Shown one piece after another: positions 16,931 to 25,076 of a stretch of 64,000 bases of DNA (position 1 is the stretch's first letter; every line of letters starts with the position of its first letter). The DNA lies in the NCBI RefSeq assembly GCF_900106925.1, contig NZ_FNNZ01000018.1, positions 47,521-111,520 on the forward strand, given 5' to 3'. Source of the DNA: Thiocapsa roseopersicina. Its GTDB lineage: Bacteria; Pseudomonadota; Gammaproteobacteria; Chromatiales; Chromatiaceae. A program made the translations under genes and the position numbers. The notes beneath the pieces were generated by a model. It did not search any database. It saw only the letters and a program-made list of their open reading frames with translations, and was not told where the DNA came from.

Positions 16931-19246
16931 TCATCGACGACGCGCATCCGCCTCGCGCGGCAACAGAGACTCGGCATACATCGGTGCCACATCCACATAC
17001 CGCCGCACCGTGTAATGGGCCGTGACCACGGCGAGCATCAGCGGCAGAACGATCTCGTAGTCCATCGTCATCTCAAAGACCATCATGATCGACATCAAGG
17101 GTGCATGCGTCGTCGCCGCAAGCATCGCCCCCATGCCGACCACCGCGTAGGCGCTCGGCGGCCCGGTGCCGACCGGCAGGACGGCGTGGACCGCCGTGCC
17201 GAAGAGCACCCCGAGCAGCGCACCGACGAAGAGGGTCGGCGTGAAGGCTCCGCCGACGGCGCCCGAGCCGTGCGTCGCCGCGGTCGCAATCATCTTCAGC
17301 ACCATCACGGTCAGCAGGGCCTGCCAGACCCAGGGCTCGTGGAGCACCGTGTTGACGACGCTGTAGCCATTGCCCCAAACCGCGGGCTCGTACATCGAGA
17401 TGGCCCCGACGATGAGCCCGCCGAGCGCCATCCGAGCGGACAGCGGCATCGGCAGCCGAGCGAAGGCGCGATGGGAGTGCCCCAACAGACCCAGAAAGAT
17501 CGGCGCCATATGGCCCGCGACGATCCCCAGCAGCACATAGAGACCCAGCTCCCAGTCGCTCACCAGACTGAACGCCGGGATCTCGTAGACGGGCGCGTAC
17601 CCCATGATGTCGTGGACGGTCACGCTCGCGATGACCGCGGCGACGATCAGCGGGCCGATGTGCTGGATCGCGATGGAGCCCAGCACGATCTCCGCGACGA
17701 ACAAGGTCGCCGCAATCGGTGCGTTGTAGGCCGCGGCCAAACCCGCCGCCGCCCCGGCCGCCACCAGCAGACGCAGACGGTCGCGCGGAAAGCGTGCGAC
17801 CCGCCCGATGGTCGAGGCGACCATGGCAGAGAGCTGCACCATCGCCCCCTCGCGCCCGATCGAGCCTCCGGAGGCCACAGTGACCAGCGACGAGGCTGAC
17901 TTCACCAGACTTTGACGAACACTGATCCAGCCGTCGCCGACCGCGACCGCTTCCATGTAGTCCGTCGTGGTCCGCCCGCGCAGCCGCCCGCCGATCTGCT
18001 CCAGGATCAAGCCGGCCACCAAACCGCCGACCGCCGGCAGCAGCAGGCGCTGCCAGGGCGGCAGACCCAATGCCATGACGACCAGGCTGCCGCTGTGGCC
18101 CACGAGGAGCCATTCCAGACCATGGATCCCCTCGCGAAACACCACCGTGACCAGCGCACCCAGGAGTCCGGCCAGCGCCGCCAACAGCAGAAACACGAGA
18201 TCGCCGTCCTTCAAGGCGAGCAGGAAGGGCAGACCGCGGGGCGGCAAGGCCGCTGCGTCCCCGGGCGAGCCGGCGCCCGCGATGGCCGCCGTGCCGGATT
18301 GGTCGAGCAGCGGCGCGGCAGCGCGCGGCCTGCGTCGGACCAGCGATGTCGCCAGGAGGCCGAGCACCAGCGGGACCAACAGCCAGAACGGCGCCAGCGG
18401 CCCCTCCGGCAAGTGCGACGGCGCCTCCCCGCTTGCGACCCAGGCGGACTCGCCGACAAACGAGGGTGCCGATCCAGCCTGATCCGGCGGCTCGCCTCCG
18501 GCCGGATCCGACGGGCAGGGACAGGTTTCGTCCCCGGTTTGGCCGGACGCGATCGAGGATACCGGACTGAGAGACGGTTCAGGAACAACCGACCCATCGG
18601 TAGGTCGGGTTAGCGCAGCGTAACCCGACGCGGACGGATCATGTGTCCCGGTCGTTTCCAAATCGATCCGTATCGTGGCCGTGGCCGAGGCTTGTTCGGG
18701 TGCCTGTGTGGGGTCCGGAACCGCGGGCGAGACCTCGGATTCAGTCGGTGAGTGCGAAGGCAATCGATCCGGCTTTCGCGTCGCATCCCCCGGCATCGCC
18801 ACGTCCGCCTGGCTCGGACCATCCACGGACACAGGTGCGGGCGACTCCGGCGCAGGCTGCTCAAGAACCGTCGGACACACCAACGCCCGCCCGCTGCGGC
18901 GATGCTCCGCCCACTCGCGCGCCTGACGCTCGATGCTCCGCCGAGCCGTCGCCGCATCCAGCGCACCCATGCGCTCCGCCGACGGCACCCGCAGCACCGC
19001 ACCGACGCGCAAGACCCCGTTGACATTGCATGAGGGCGAGAAGGCCTCCGAGTTGGCCTCAAGCAACGCGACCATCACCTGATCGCGGCTGAACCCCGCC
19101 TCGGTCGCGATCCGATCGGCGATCTTCCAGAGACTATCGCCCGATCGGATCGGACCGACGTCCTCCCCCGCCAATAACGGCAGGGCCGCAACCGCCAACC
19201 AGAGCATCAGAACACCGGCCGACGCACACCGGACCCTGCCCGTCAC
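16931..19246 (-). CDS. FimV/LysM-like domain fused to CLC chloride channel
   Basis: The 771-residue protein has a signal peptide (1-26). A FimV-type LysM domain follows (about 27-90: GPIRSGDSLWKIADRIATEA, then NVNGVLRVGAVLRVPS). Next come a Ser/Pro/Thr-rich linker (about 110-275), a membrane helix near 290 and a full CLC channel/transporter domain (about 340-765). CLC selectivity motifs are GGSIGREGAMVQ and GSGAVGGAFTPTLF; the usual GREGP reads GREGA. The LysM part should be periplasmic and may bind peptidoglycan. The start overlaps the GNAT stop (ATGA). A REP palindrome is embedded in the linker. Confidence 0.88.
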   Translation of the reverse strand: MTGRVRCASAGVLMLWLAVAALPLLAGEDVGPIRSGDSLWKIADRIATEAGFSRDQVMVALLEANSEAFSPSCNVNGVLRVGAVLRVPSAERMGALDAATARRSIERQAREWAEHRRSGRALVCPTVLEQPAPESPAPVSVDGPSQADVAMPGDATRKPDRLPSHSPTESEVSPAVPDPTQAPEQASATATIRIDLETTGTHDPSASGYAALTRPTDGSVVPEPSLSPVSSIASGQTGDETCPCPSDPAGGEPPDQAGSAPSFVGESAWVASGEAPSHLPEGPLAPFWLLVPLVLGLLATSLVRRRPRAAAPLLDQSGTAAIAGAGSPGDAAALPPRGLPFLLALKDGDLVFLLLAALAGLLGALVTVVFREGIHGLEWLLVGHSGSLVVMALGLPPWQRLLLPAVGGLVAGLILEQIGGRLRGRTTTDYMEAVAVGDGWISVRQSLVKSASSLVTVASGGSIGREGAMVQLSAMVASTIGRVARFPRDRLRLLVAAGAAAGLAAAYNAPIAATLFVAEIVLGSIAIQHIGPLIVAAVIASVTVHDIMGYAPVYEIPAFSLVSDWELGLYVLLGIVAGHMAPIFLGLLGHSHRAFARLPMPLSARMALGGLIVGAISMYEPAVWGNGYSVVNTVLHEPWVWQALLTVMVLKMIATAATHGSGAVGGAFTPTLFVGALLGVLFGTAVHAVLPVGTGPPSAYAVVGMGAMLAATTHAPLMSIMMVFEMTMDYEIVLPLMLAVVTAHYTVRRYVDVAPMYAESLLPREADARRR
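18600..18630. repeat. REP-like palindrome inside the CLC-fusion coding sequence
   Basis: GTAGGTCGGGTTAGCGCAGC followed by GTAACCCGAC differs from copy 2 by compensating changes in both arms. It lies in frame within the linker region of the CLC-fusion gene and is translated on the minus strand as ASGYAALTRPT. Confidence 0.85.
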
Positions 19247-19809
19247 CGCGAGGAGCCGGTTGCATCCGGCACCAACGAAAACATCCAGGCCGGAACCGAG
19301 ACATCACCGACGACCACCCGGTTACGCGCCAGCCCCTCGTACAGTGCACCCGCTTTGCGCGCGACGCCGGCACTCGACACATTCCCCTCGGCAACGACGA
19401 TCTCGATCCGCATCAGCCCCAGCTCCGCAAAGCCGAACCCCGCCATCGTGCGCACCGCGCGTGTCGCAATCCCCTCCCGCTGCCGCGATGCGCGCACCCA
19501 ATATCCCAGGTTGCAGAGCTTGTGCTCGACGATGAGATGATTCAAACCGATGCCCCCGAGCACCTCGCCCCCGTCCGCTGCGAAGATCCCCAACTCCACC
19601 GCGGAGCCGGCGGCAAGCTCCGCCGCGCAGATCGCGAACCAGGCGCGCGCCTCGCCGACGCTGAAATCCTCGTGGCACCAGGACATCCAGCGCCCGACCG
19701 AGCTCGCGGATTCGCGCGCCGCACGGGCGAATGCCTCGGCGTCGGCGGGGACGAATGGCCTCAGGCACACCCCCTCGCCACGCAACGGCTCCGGCAACTT
19801 TCCGAGCAT
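19243..19809 (-). CDS. GNAT acetyltransferase, RimJ/RimL type
   Basis: The 188-residue protein has the RimL-type start LRGEGVCLRPFVPADAEAF. The acetyl-CoA binding region is represented by GYWVRASRQREGIATRAVR and the C-terminal part by IEIVVAEGNVSSAGVARKAG. Such enzymes acetylate N-terminal amines of ribosomal proteins or small molecules; the substrate here is unknown. The stop overlaps the start of the CLC-fusion gene, so both are probably transcribed together. A decayed second copy lies at 21035-21282. Confidence 0.88.
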   Translation of the reverse strand: MLGKLPEPLRGEGVCLRPFVPADAEAFARAARESASSVGRWMSWCHEDFSVGEARAWFAICAAELAAGSAVELGIFAADGGEVLGGIGLNHLIVEHKLCNLGYWVRASRQREGIATRAVRTMAGFGFAELGLMRIEIVVAEGNVSSAGVARKAGALYEGLARNRVVVGDVSVPAWMFSLVPDATGSSR

Positions 19810-20095
19810 CGATCCTCCCGGGACGGGTAAACGATCACGCTCGCAAGTCTACGCGGTTCAGGGCAACGCACGCATTGCGGGCTCCGGTCAGGATGCCGGC
19901 CATGACCGGAGGCATCCGACCTTCCGCATGGGTTCACCCTTGCTGGATGCTGTTCACGGACCTTTCGGACAATGAAGGGGCGAGGCGCCCGACCGACGGC
20001 CGTAATCCGCGACGCTCGATACCGGCGAGAGAACGCGAAACGTGTAAGAATGGACTCGACCCTACCCCATTTGTTGTCGACGCCTCGGCCAACTC

Positions 20096-21019
20096 ATGAG
20101 TCACGATCAAAACTTCAAGAACCTGATTGTCGACTACCCGCGCGAGTCGATCGCCTTCTTCGCCGCGGCCGAGTCCCGGGCCGTTGATGACGGCGCACGC
20201 ATCCTGCCGATTCGCGAAGAGCAGCTCAAAGAACGCTTGGGCGAGCGCTTTCGCGAGCTCGATGTCCCATTGCTGGTGGAATGGCCGGATGGGCGGCGCG
20301 CCGCCTTGCTGTTCGTGTTCGAGGAAGAGACCGAGCCCAAGCGCTTCTCTCTCCATCGCCTGGCGCACTACTGTCTGGATCTGGCCGATCTGTGCGGGAC
20401 CGACCGGGTCGTTCCGGTCGTGATCTTTCTGCATCCCGGCACCTACGCCACGCGACTGCGTCTCGGCAGCGAGAACACCGCCTACCTGGACTTTCACTGC
20501 CTCGACTGCGCCCTCTTCGCGCTGCGCGCCCGCGCGCACCTGGACAGCCGCAACCTGGTGGCACGGCTGAATCTGCCCAACATGGCCTACGCCCCCGAGG
20601 ACAAGCTCGAGGTCTACGCGTCGGCCGTGCGCGGCCTGCGCGAGCTCGAGCCCGATCCCGAGCGGTGTTTGAAATATCTGGACTTTATCGACATCTACGC
20701 CGCACTGGATGAGAATGAACGCATTCTATACACCCAACGCTATCCCCAAGAGGCGGCCGATATGAGCGGATTTGCCCAACGCTTCATCGAACAAGGCATC
20801 GAGCAAGGCATCGAGAGGGGCATCGAACAAGGGATCGAGCAAGGCGTGCAGCGAGGTGAAGCCCGGATGCTCCTGTCTCTCCTGCGGTTGCGATTCGGCG
20901 AATTACCCGACGCCGTGCAGCGACGCATCGAGAACGCCGACGCCGATACCCTGCTGCACTGGTCCGAGCGGGTGCTGACCGCCCGGACGCTGGCCGAGGT
21001 TCTCGACGACGCCTGTTGA
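20096..21019 (+). CDS. Rpn/PD-(D/E)XK transposase-like protein with DUF4351 tail
   Basis: The 307-residue product starts DQNFKNLIVDYPRESIAFF and has LLVEWPDGRRAALLFVFEEE, where a PD-(D/E)XK nuclease core is expected. It ends in a repetitive coiled stretch (QGIEQGIERGIEQGIEQG) followed by a DUF4351-type C-terminus (LLRLRFGELPDAVQRRIENAD). This architecture is that of the Rpn/YhgA-like family, recombination-promoting nucleases. The gene lies between the intact GNAT gene and its decayed copy, both on the other strand. The upstream gap 19810-20095 holds only a stray ACGCGGTTCA half-end. Confidence 0.8.
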   Translation: MSHDQNFKNLIVDYPRESIAFFAAAESRAVDDGARILPIREEQLKERLGERFRELDVPLLVEWPDGRRAALLFVFEEETEPKRFSLHRLAHYCLDLADLCGTDRVVPVVIFLHPGTYATRLRLGSENTAYLDFHCLDCALFALRARAHLDSRNLVARLNLPNMAYAPEDKLEVYASAVRGLRELEPDPERCLKYLDFIDIYAALDENERILYTQRYPQEAADMSGFAQRFIEQGIEQGIERGIEQGIEQGVQRGEARMLLSLLRLRFGELPDAVQRRIENADADTLLHWSERVLTARTLAEVLDDAC

Positions 21020-21034
21020 CCATCGGTTCGCCGT

Positions 21035-21282
21035 GCCGACACCGAGACACCCCGCCAACGACCAGCCGATTTCGCGCCAACCCCTCGTAGCAGCGCACCT
21101 GCCGTGCGGGGAACGCCGGCACTCGGCGCACTCCCCGCGCCGACACTGAAATCCTCACGGCACCAGGACTTCCAGCGCCCGACCGGCAGCGCGGACGCAT
21201 GCGCCGCGCAGGCCCCGAATGCTTTGGCGTCGAACAGACCGAAGGGTCTGCGGCAAGCCGCGTCGGCGCGCAGAGGGTGCAT
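21035..21282 (-). pseudogene. Decayed GNAT acetyltransferase copy
   Basis: The minus-strand translation contains CRRPFGLFDAKAFGACAAH, then VGRWKSWCREDFSVG, then SAGVPRTAGALLRGV. These match LRPFVPADAEAFARAARE, VGRWMSWCHEDFSVG and SAGVARKAGALYEGL of the intact GNAT gene at 19243-19809, with the middle of the protein (about 80 residues) missing. It is a relic of a duplication that now flanks the Rpn-like gene. Confidence 0.75.
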
Positions 21283-21662
21283 GGGTTCTCGCTTGAATCG
21301 ATCCGCTCCGGAGGATCGCAGATCACCGGCCCAGGGAACATCGACCGGCTGACCTCGGCGTCGACGAAAAATCGCTCGCGACAGGCTCACGTTTTGAGTC
21401 ACCGCCCGGGGTAACCTGATCCGGTGCCACGACCAGGGATCATTCCCGGGGAAGGGGCGGAGTCACCGCGGCCATCGGGTCTGTCGCGTCGCAGTGCTTC
21501 GCTGTTCGGCAAGTAAGTAGCATCGAAAAGGGACGATGCGAACCATGACAGCTATCCGGGAGAACGGGGTTATGCTTGGCAAGCCTGAGCACGATCCGGT
21601 ACCGACCGGCGACCGGCTCCGCGACTCGACATCGACAATTCATGCGAAATGGAGCCCTACGC
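21283..21662. other. Gap upstream of cas3
   Basis: No gene is seen. The segment should contain the promoter of the cas operon, but I cannot point to a convincing -35/-10 pair. A Shine-Dalgarno GGAG at 21651-21654 serves the cas3 start at 21663. Confidence 0.4.
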
Positions 21663-24600
21663 ATGAGCTATGACGCTTTTTTTCAGGAGCTGACCGGCGG
21701 CTGCACGCCTTGGGATTGGCAGCAGCGACTGGCAAAGGAGCACGTCTGCGGCAACCAGACATTACGTGTTCCGACGGGATTCGGTAAGACCCACGGAGTG
21801 GTCAGCTGCTGGCTGTGGCACCGTGTTCAGCGCAACGCCGACGACTGGCCCAGACGCCTCGTTTGGTGCCTACCGATGCGTGTCCTCGTCGAGCAAACCG
21901 GCGACGAGATCAGCATGGCCCTTCGACGACTCGACTTACTCTGGGATGGCAGCCGCGATCACGCCGGCAAGGTCGGCGTCCACACGCTCATGGGAGGCAG
22001 CGATCCAGGGGCTTGGCATCAGTATCCGGAGCATTTTTCGATCATTATCGGCACCCAGGACATGCTGCTGTCGCGTGCACTCAACCGCGGGTACGCCGCC
22101 CCCCGCGCACGCTGGCCGATGGAGTTCGGGCTCCTGAGCCAAGACACACTCTGGGTCATGGACGAGGTCCAGTTGATGGACGTCGGGTTGGCGACTTCCG
22201 CCCAGCTCCAGGCGTTCCGCGACGATGACACCGCTGCGGGAAAAACCATCCGCCCCTGCCGGACCTGGTGGATGAGTGCAACGCTGCAGACGGATTGGTT
22301 GGGCAAGAGCCCGGATACCCAAGTCTTGATGAAAGACATGGGCGCCACGGCGATCCCCGCCGAGGCCCGTACGGGCAGCCTCTGGGACAACGTCTTAAAA
22401 CCCTTTGAGCAAAAGACGGTCGGGCATGTCAAAGCGCTGGCTCGAGAGATCCGCGATCGCCATTTGGCAAGTGGACGCGGTGAGGCGGGACCAACTCTGG
22501 TCGTCATGAACACCGTCGACCGCGCCGTCGAGGTCTGGGAGGCATTGACCCAAGACGCTGCGCTCGCGGGAACCGACCGACGCCTGGTCCACAGCCGCTT
22601 CAGACCCCATGAGCGCAGCGTTTGGAAGACTGACTTCCTCAACCGTGCCGCCTGCGGTCCGCACACCGATCGCATCATCGTCGCAACGCAAGTGATCGAG
22701 GCCGGTGTGGATATCTCGTCCGGTCTCTTGGTCACCGAGTCGGCGCCTTGGCCCAACCTCGTTCAGCGCTTCGGCCGCTGCGCCCGCTGGGGCGGGAGCG
22801 GCCAGGTCCTGATCGTCAAGATCGAGTCCGTGAAGACGACCCTACCTTACGACGAGCCGGCCGTCACCGCTGCCGAAGATGCGCTGCGACTGCTTGCCGC
22901 CGGAAGCAGCGATGGGCCGCCACAGGTCTCGCCGCTCTCTCTGGAGCGCTTCGAAGAGACCCACCCCGAGCTGCTTCCGGAACTTTACCCTTACGAACCA
23001 GCCCACCTTCTGCTGCGCCATGAGCTGGACGAGTTATTCGACACAACACCAGACCTATCCGGCGCAGACATCGATATCAGCCGATTCATCCGCTCCGGAG
23101 ACGAGCGCGATCTACATGTCTTCTGGGCCGAGGTTGACCCCAAAACACGGGCACCGGCCGCTGACGTCAGACCAAGTCGAGATGCACTTTGCGCTGTTCC
23201 TTTTTTGAAGGCCCTCGACTGGCTGCATAAACCCAAGTCGGACGCACTTTTTCCGGGCAAACGCGCGTGGGTTTGGGATTTTCAGGACGGCGCCTGGCGC
23301 ACCGCCAAGCGGAACGACCTCTATCCCGGACAGACACTGCTGGTCGCGGCCGATAGCGGTGGCTATGAGCCGACACGAGGCTTCTGGCCCGGCAGCGGTC
23401 CTGTGATGCCGGTTGCAGCCAATCCAGTCCCGTTGGATGAACAGGCCGATGCGACTCAAGACGACGAGTCCTTGTCGACCTACGACTGGAAAACCATCGC
23501 CACCCATGGCCGCGAGACAGGCGAGCTTGCGCAATCGATCGCTCTGACCCTTGCCCCCGAGATTGCCGAACTCTTTGGTCTCGGGGGCCGCTGGCACGAC
23601 GGAGGCAAGGTCCATCCCGCGTTTCGCGGCTCGATCCAGGGCGACCCGCCGCAGGCAGGCCGTGATGACCTCGCAAAAGCGCCCCAAGCGGCCTGGCTTA
23701 AGAGATCCAATCTGTACCGGATGCCGGACGGCTCGCGAAGACCTGGATTCCGTCATGAACTGGCCAGCACGCTCGCGCTGTTCGGCGTGCTGCAGCGTCG
23801 TAACCCGACACATCCTGCCCTGCTCGGCCCCTGGGTCGAGTTGATCGAGCAGGCCGGTTTACGTTCATCGCGGAAGCCGCTGCAACGCCAGCCGCCGCCA
23901 CCCTCAACGCCGCTGGAAGACGAAATCCTCGCACTCGGGGCACACGATTTCGACTTGCTCGCCTATCTCGTCTGTGCACACCACGGCAAGCTACGTATGG
24001 CCTGGCATGCCGCGAAGTCCGACCAAAGCGCGAACGATTCGGTGTTGCGCATCCGCGGCATCCGTCACGGCGAGCGCCTGCCGGTCGTCCCGCTGTGCGC
24101 AACAGACGGGACACCCCATGAGTTGCCGGAGACCATCATTGATTTGGCTCCGTCCGCGGCCGGCATCAGCCCCACGACCGGCGCGGCCTGGACTGACCGG
24201 GTACTCGGACTTCTCGACCGACACGGCCCCTTCACACTCGCCTGGTTGGAGGCCATTCTTAGGGCCGCGGACCAGCGCGCATCGCAGCTATCCACACGAG
24301 ACCCCTTGCTGGAGAAACCCCATGGGAGAGACCGACTGGAAACAGATCGTCGCCGAGTGGCGCAAGCTGACACCGGAGGAGAGACGTCGAATCCGGCTGA
24401 GCCGAATCCCGCGGAAAGTCGCCCGCAGCATGGCGTTCGAGGGCGAGCCGGTGGACGAGAAGATGCTGGAGGAAGAACTACAGCGCCTCATGGAGCAACG
24501 CGCTATGTGAGTACAACCCTCGGCGTTCTGAGCTACACCCAGCTTGCGCCATACCTCGCCCGGAATGTCGAGCGTATGGAGGAATCGATCGCGGAGGGCG

Positions 24601-25076
24601 ACCTCGCCGAACGATCGCTCGACGAGGATTTGTTGCGGGATCTGCACGCCGGCATCTGCATGGACTTAACCCCGGAGATGGCCGGTCGCTGGCGGCGCAT
24701 CGACGTCCGGGTCAGCGACCACCAGGCGCCGAGTTTTCCCCAAGTTCCTATCCTGATGCGCGATTACTGTCAGGATCTCCAGGCCCGCTTATCGGCTCTG
24801 ACCGGTCCATCGGACGACCGGATTCCCGAGCTGCTCGCATTCGCCGAGGGCAGGCTGCTCTCCATCCATCCCTTTGAAGACTTCAACGGCAGAACTACGC
24901 GCCTGCTGATCGCCGAGTTGTTGCGCCGACTAGAACTGCCGGCGATGGATCCAACACCAGACCCGGGCGACGAGACCCGAGCTTATCTCGCCGCACTCAA
25001 GGAAGCCGATCGGGCACGCTGGCAACCGCTGATTGAGGTTTGGCTCGGGCGATTCGCCAAGGAGGGACAGTCATGA
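21663..25076 (+). CDS. cas3: Cas3 helicase-nuclease (type I-G), frame open into Fic
   Basis: Cas3 unwinds and cuts target DNA after Cascade recruitment. Counting from 21663, residues 37-43 are Walker A (PTGFGKT), 167-170 the DEVQ box, and VIATQVIEAGVDISSGLL with QRFGRCARWG are later helicase motifs. The HD nuclease is C-terminal (GRWHDGGKVHP, H645-D646), the helicase-then-HD order of subtype I-G. Recognisable Cas3 ends near residue 880 (AWLEAILRAADQRAS). The frame has no stop there. It runs for about 70 codons through the antitoxin gene in another frame and then into Fic, so a 1137-residue Cas3-Fic protein is possible. Confidence 0.9.
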   Translation: MSYDAFFQELTGGCTPWDWQQRLAKEHVCGNQTLRVPTGFGKTHGVVSCWLWHRVQRNADDWPRRLVWCLPMRVLVEQTGDEISMALRRLDLLWDGSRDHAGKVGVHTLMGGSDPGAWHQYPEHFSIIIGTQDMLLSRALNRGYAAPRARWPMEFGLLSQDTLWVMDEVQLMDVGLATSAQLQAFRDDDTAAGKTIRPCRTWWMSATLQTDWLGKSPDTQVLMKDMGATAIPAEARTGSLWDNVLKPFEQKTVGHVKALAREIRDRHLASGRGEAGPTLVVMNTVDRAVEVWEALTQDAALAGTDRRLVHSRFRPHERSVWKTDFLNRAACGPHTDRIIVATQVIEAGVDISSGLLVTESAPWPNLVQRFGRCARWGGSGQVLIVKIESVKTTLPYDEPAVTAAEDALRLLAAGSSDGPPQVSPLSLERFEETHPELLPELYPYEPAHLLLRHELDELFDTTPDLSGADIDISRFIRSGDERDLHVFWAEVDPKTRAPAADVRPSRDALCAVPFLKALDWLHKPKSDALFPGKRAWVWDFQDGAWRTAKRNDLYPGQTLLVAADSGGYEPTRGFWPGSGPVMPVAANPVPLDEQADATQDDESLSTYDWKTIATHGRETGELAQSIALTLAPEIAELFGLGGRWHDGGKVHPAFRGSIQGDPPQAGRDDLAKAPQAAWLKRSNLYRMPDGSRRPGFRHELASTLALFGVLQRRNPTHPALLGPWVELIEQAGLRSSRKPLQRQPPPPSTPLEDEILALGAHDFDLLAYLVCAHHGKLRMAWHAAKSDQSANDSVLRIRGIRHGERLPVVPLCATDGTPHELPETIIDLAPSAAGISPTTGAAWTDRVLGLLDRHGPFTLAWLEAILRAADQRASQLSTRDPLLEKPHGRDRLETDRRRVAQADTGGETSNPAEPNPAESRPQHGVRGRAGGREDAGGRTTAPHGATRYVSTTLGVLSYTQLAPYLARNVERMEESIAEGDLAERSLDEDLLRDLHAGICMDLTPEMAGRWRRIDVRVSDHQAPSFPQVPILMRDYCQDLQARLSALTGPSDDRIPELLAFAEGRLLSIHPFEDFNGRTTRLLIAELLRRLELPAMDPTPDPGDETRAYLAALKEADRARWQPLIEVWLGRFAKEGQS
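24322..24510 (+). CDS. VbhA-like class I Fic antitoxin
   Basis: A 62-residue frame starts at an ATG preceded by GGAG with 7-bp spacing and lies out of frame with cas3. Class I Fic antitoxins such as VbhA are about this size and carry the inhibitory motif (S/T)xxxE(G/N), whose Glu blocks ATP binding in the Fic active site. Here the motif is SMAFEG. It sits in a predicted helix followed by a second helical, Glu-rich segment (PVDEKMLEEELQRLMEQ). The stop TGA overlaps the GTG start of fic, the usual coupling for antitoxin-toxin pairs. The assignment rests on size, motif and position. Confidence 0.78.
   Translation: MGETDWKQIVAEWRKLTPEERRRIRLSRIPRKVARSMAFEGEPVDEKMLEEELQRLMEQRAM
24507..25076 (+). 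CDS. Fic-domain toxin (AMP transferase) in cas operon
   Basis: The 189-residue product, if started at GTG 24507, has a complete Fic core with the catalytic motif HPFEDFNGRTTR (residues 121-132). The invariant His, the Asn-Gly-Arg anion hole and the final Arg are intact; Phe replaces the common Gly at position 6. Fic proteins transfer AMP from ATP to Ser/Thr/Tyr of targets such as gyrase in class I toxins. The preceding small gene encodes a matching class I antitoxin. The same frame is continuous with cas3. The stop overlaps the csx17 start (ATGA), so the gene is embedded in the cas operon. Confidence 0.85.
   Translation: MSTTLGVLSYTQLAPYLARNVERMEESIAEGDLAERSLDEDLLRDLHAGICMDLTPEMAGRWRRIDVRVSDHQAPSFPQVPILMRDYCQDLQARLSALTGPSDDRIPELLAFAEGRLLSIHPFEDFNGRTTRLLIAELLRRLELPAMDPTPDPGDETRAYLAALKEADRARWQPLIEVWLGRFAKEGQS

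Noticed and set aside
19851..19860. ACGCGGTTCA near the GNAT start as a seventh 84-bp element
   Set aside because: No left end is found at the expected distance; the matching position lies in GNAT coding sequence without the motif.
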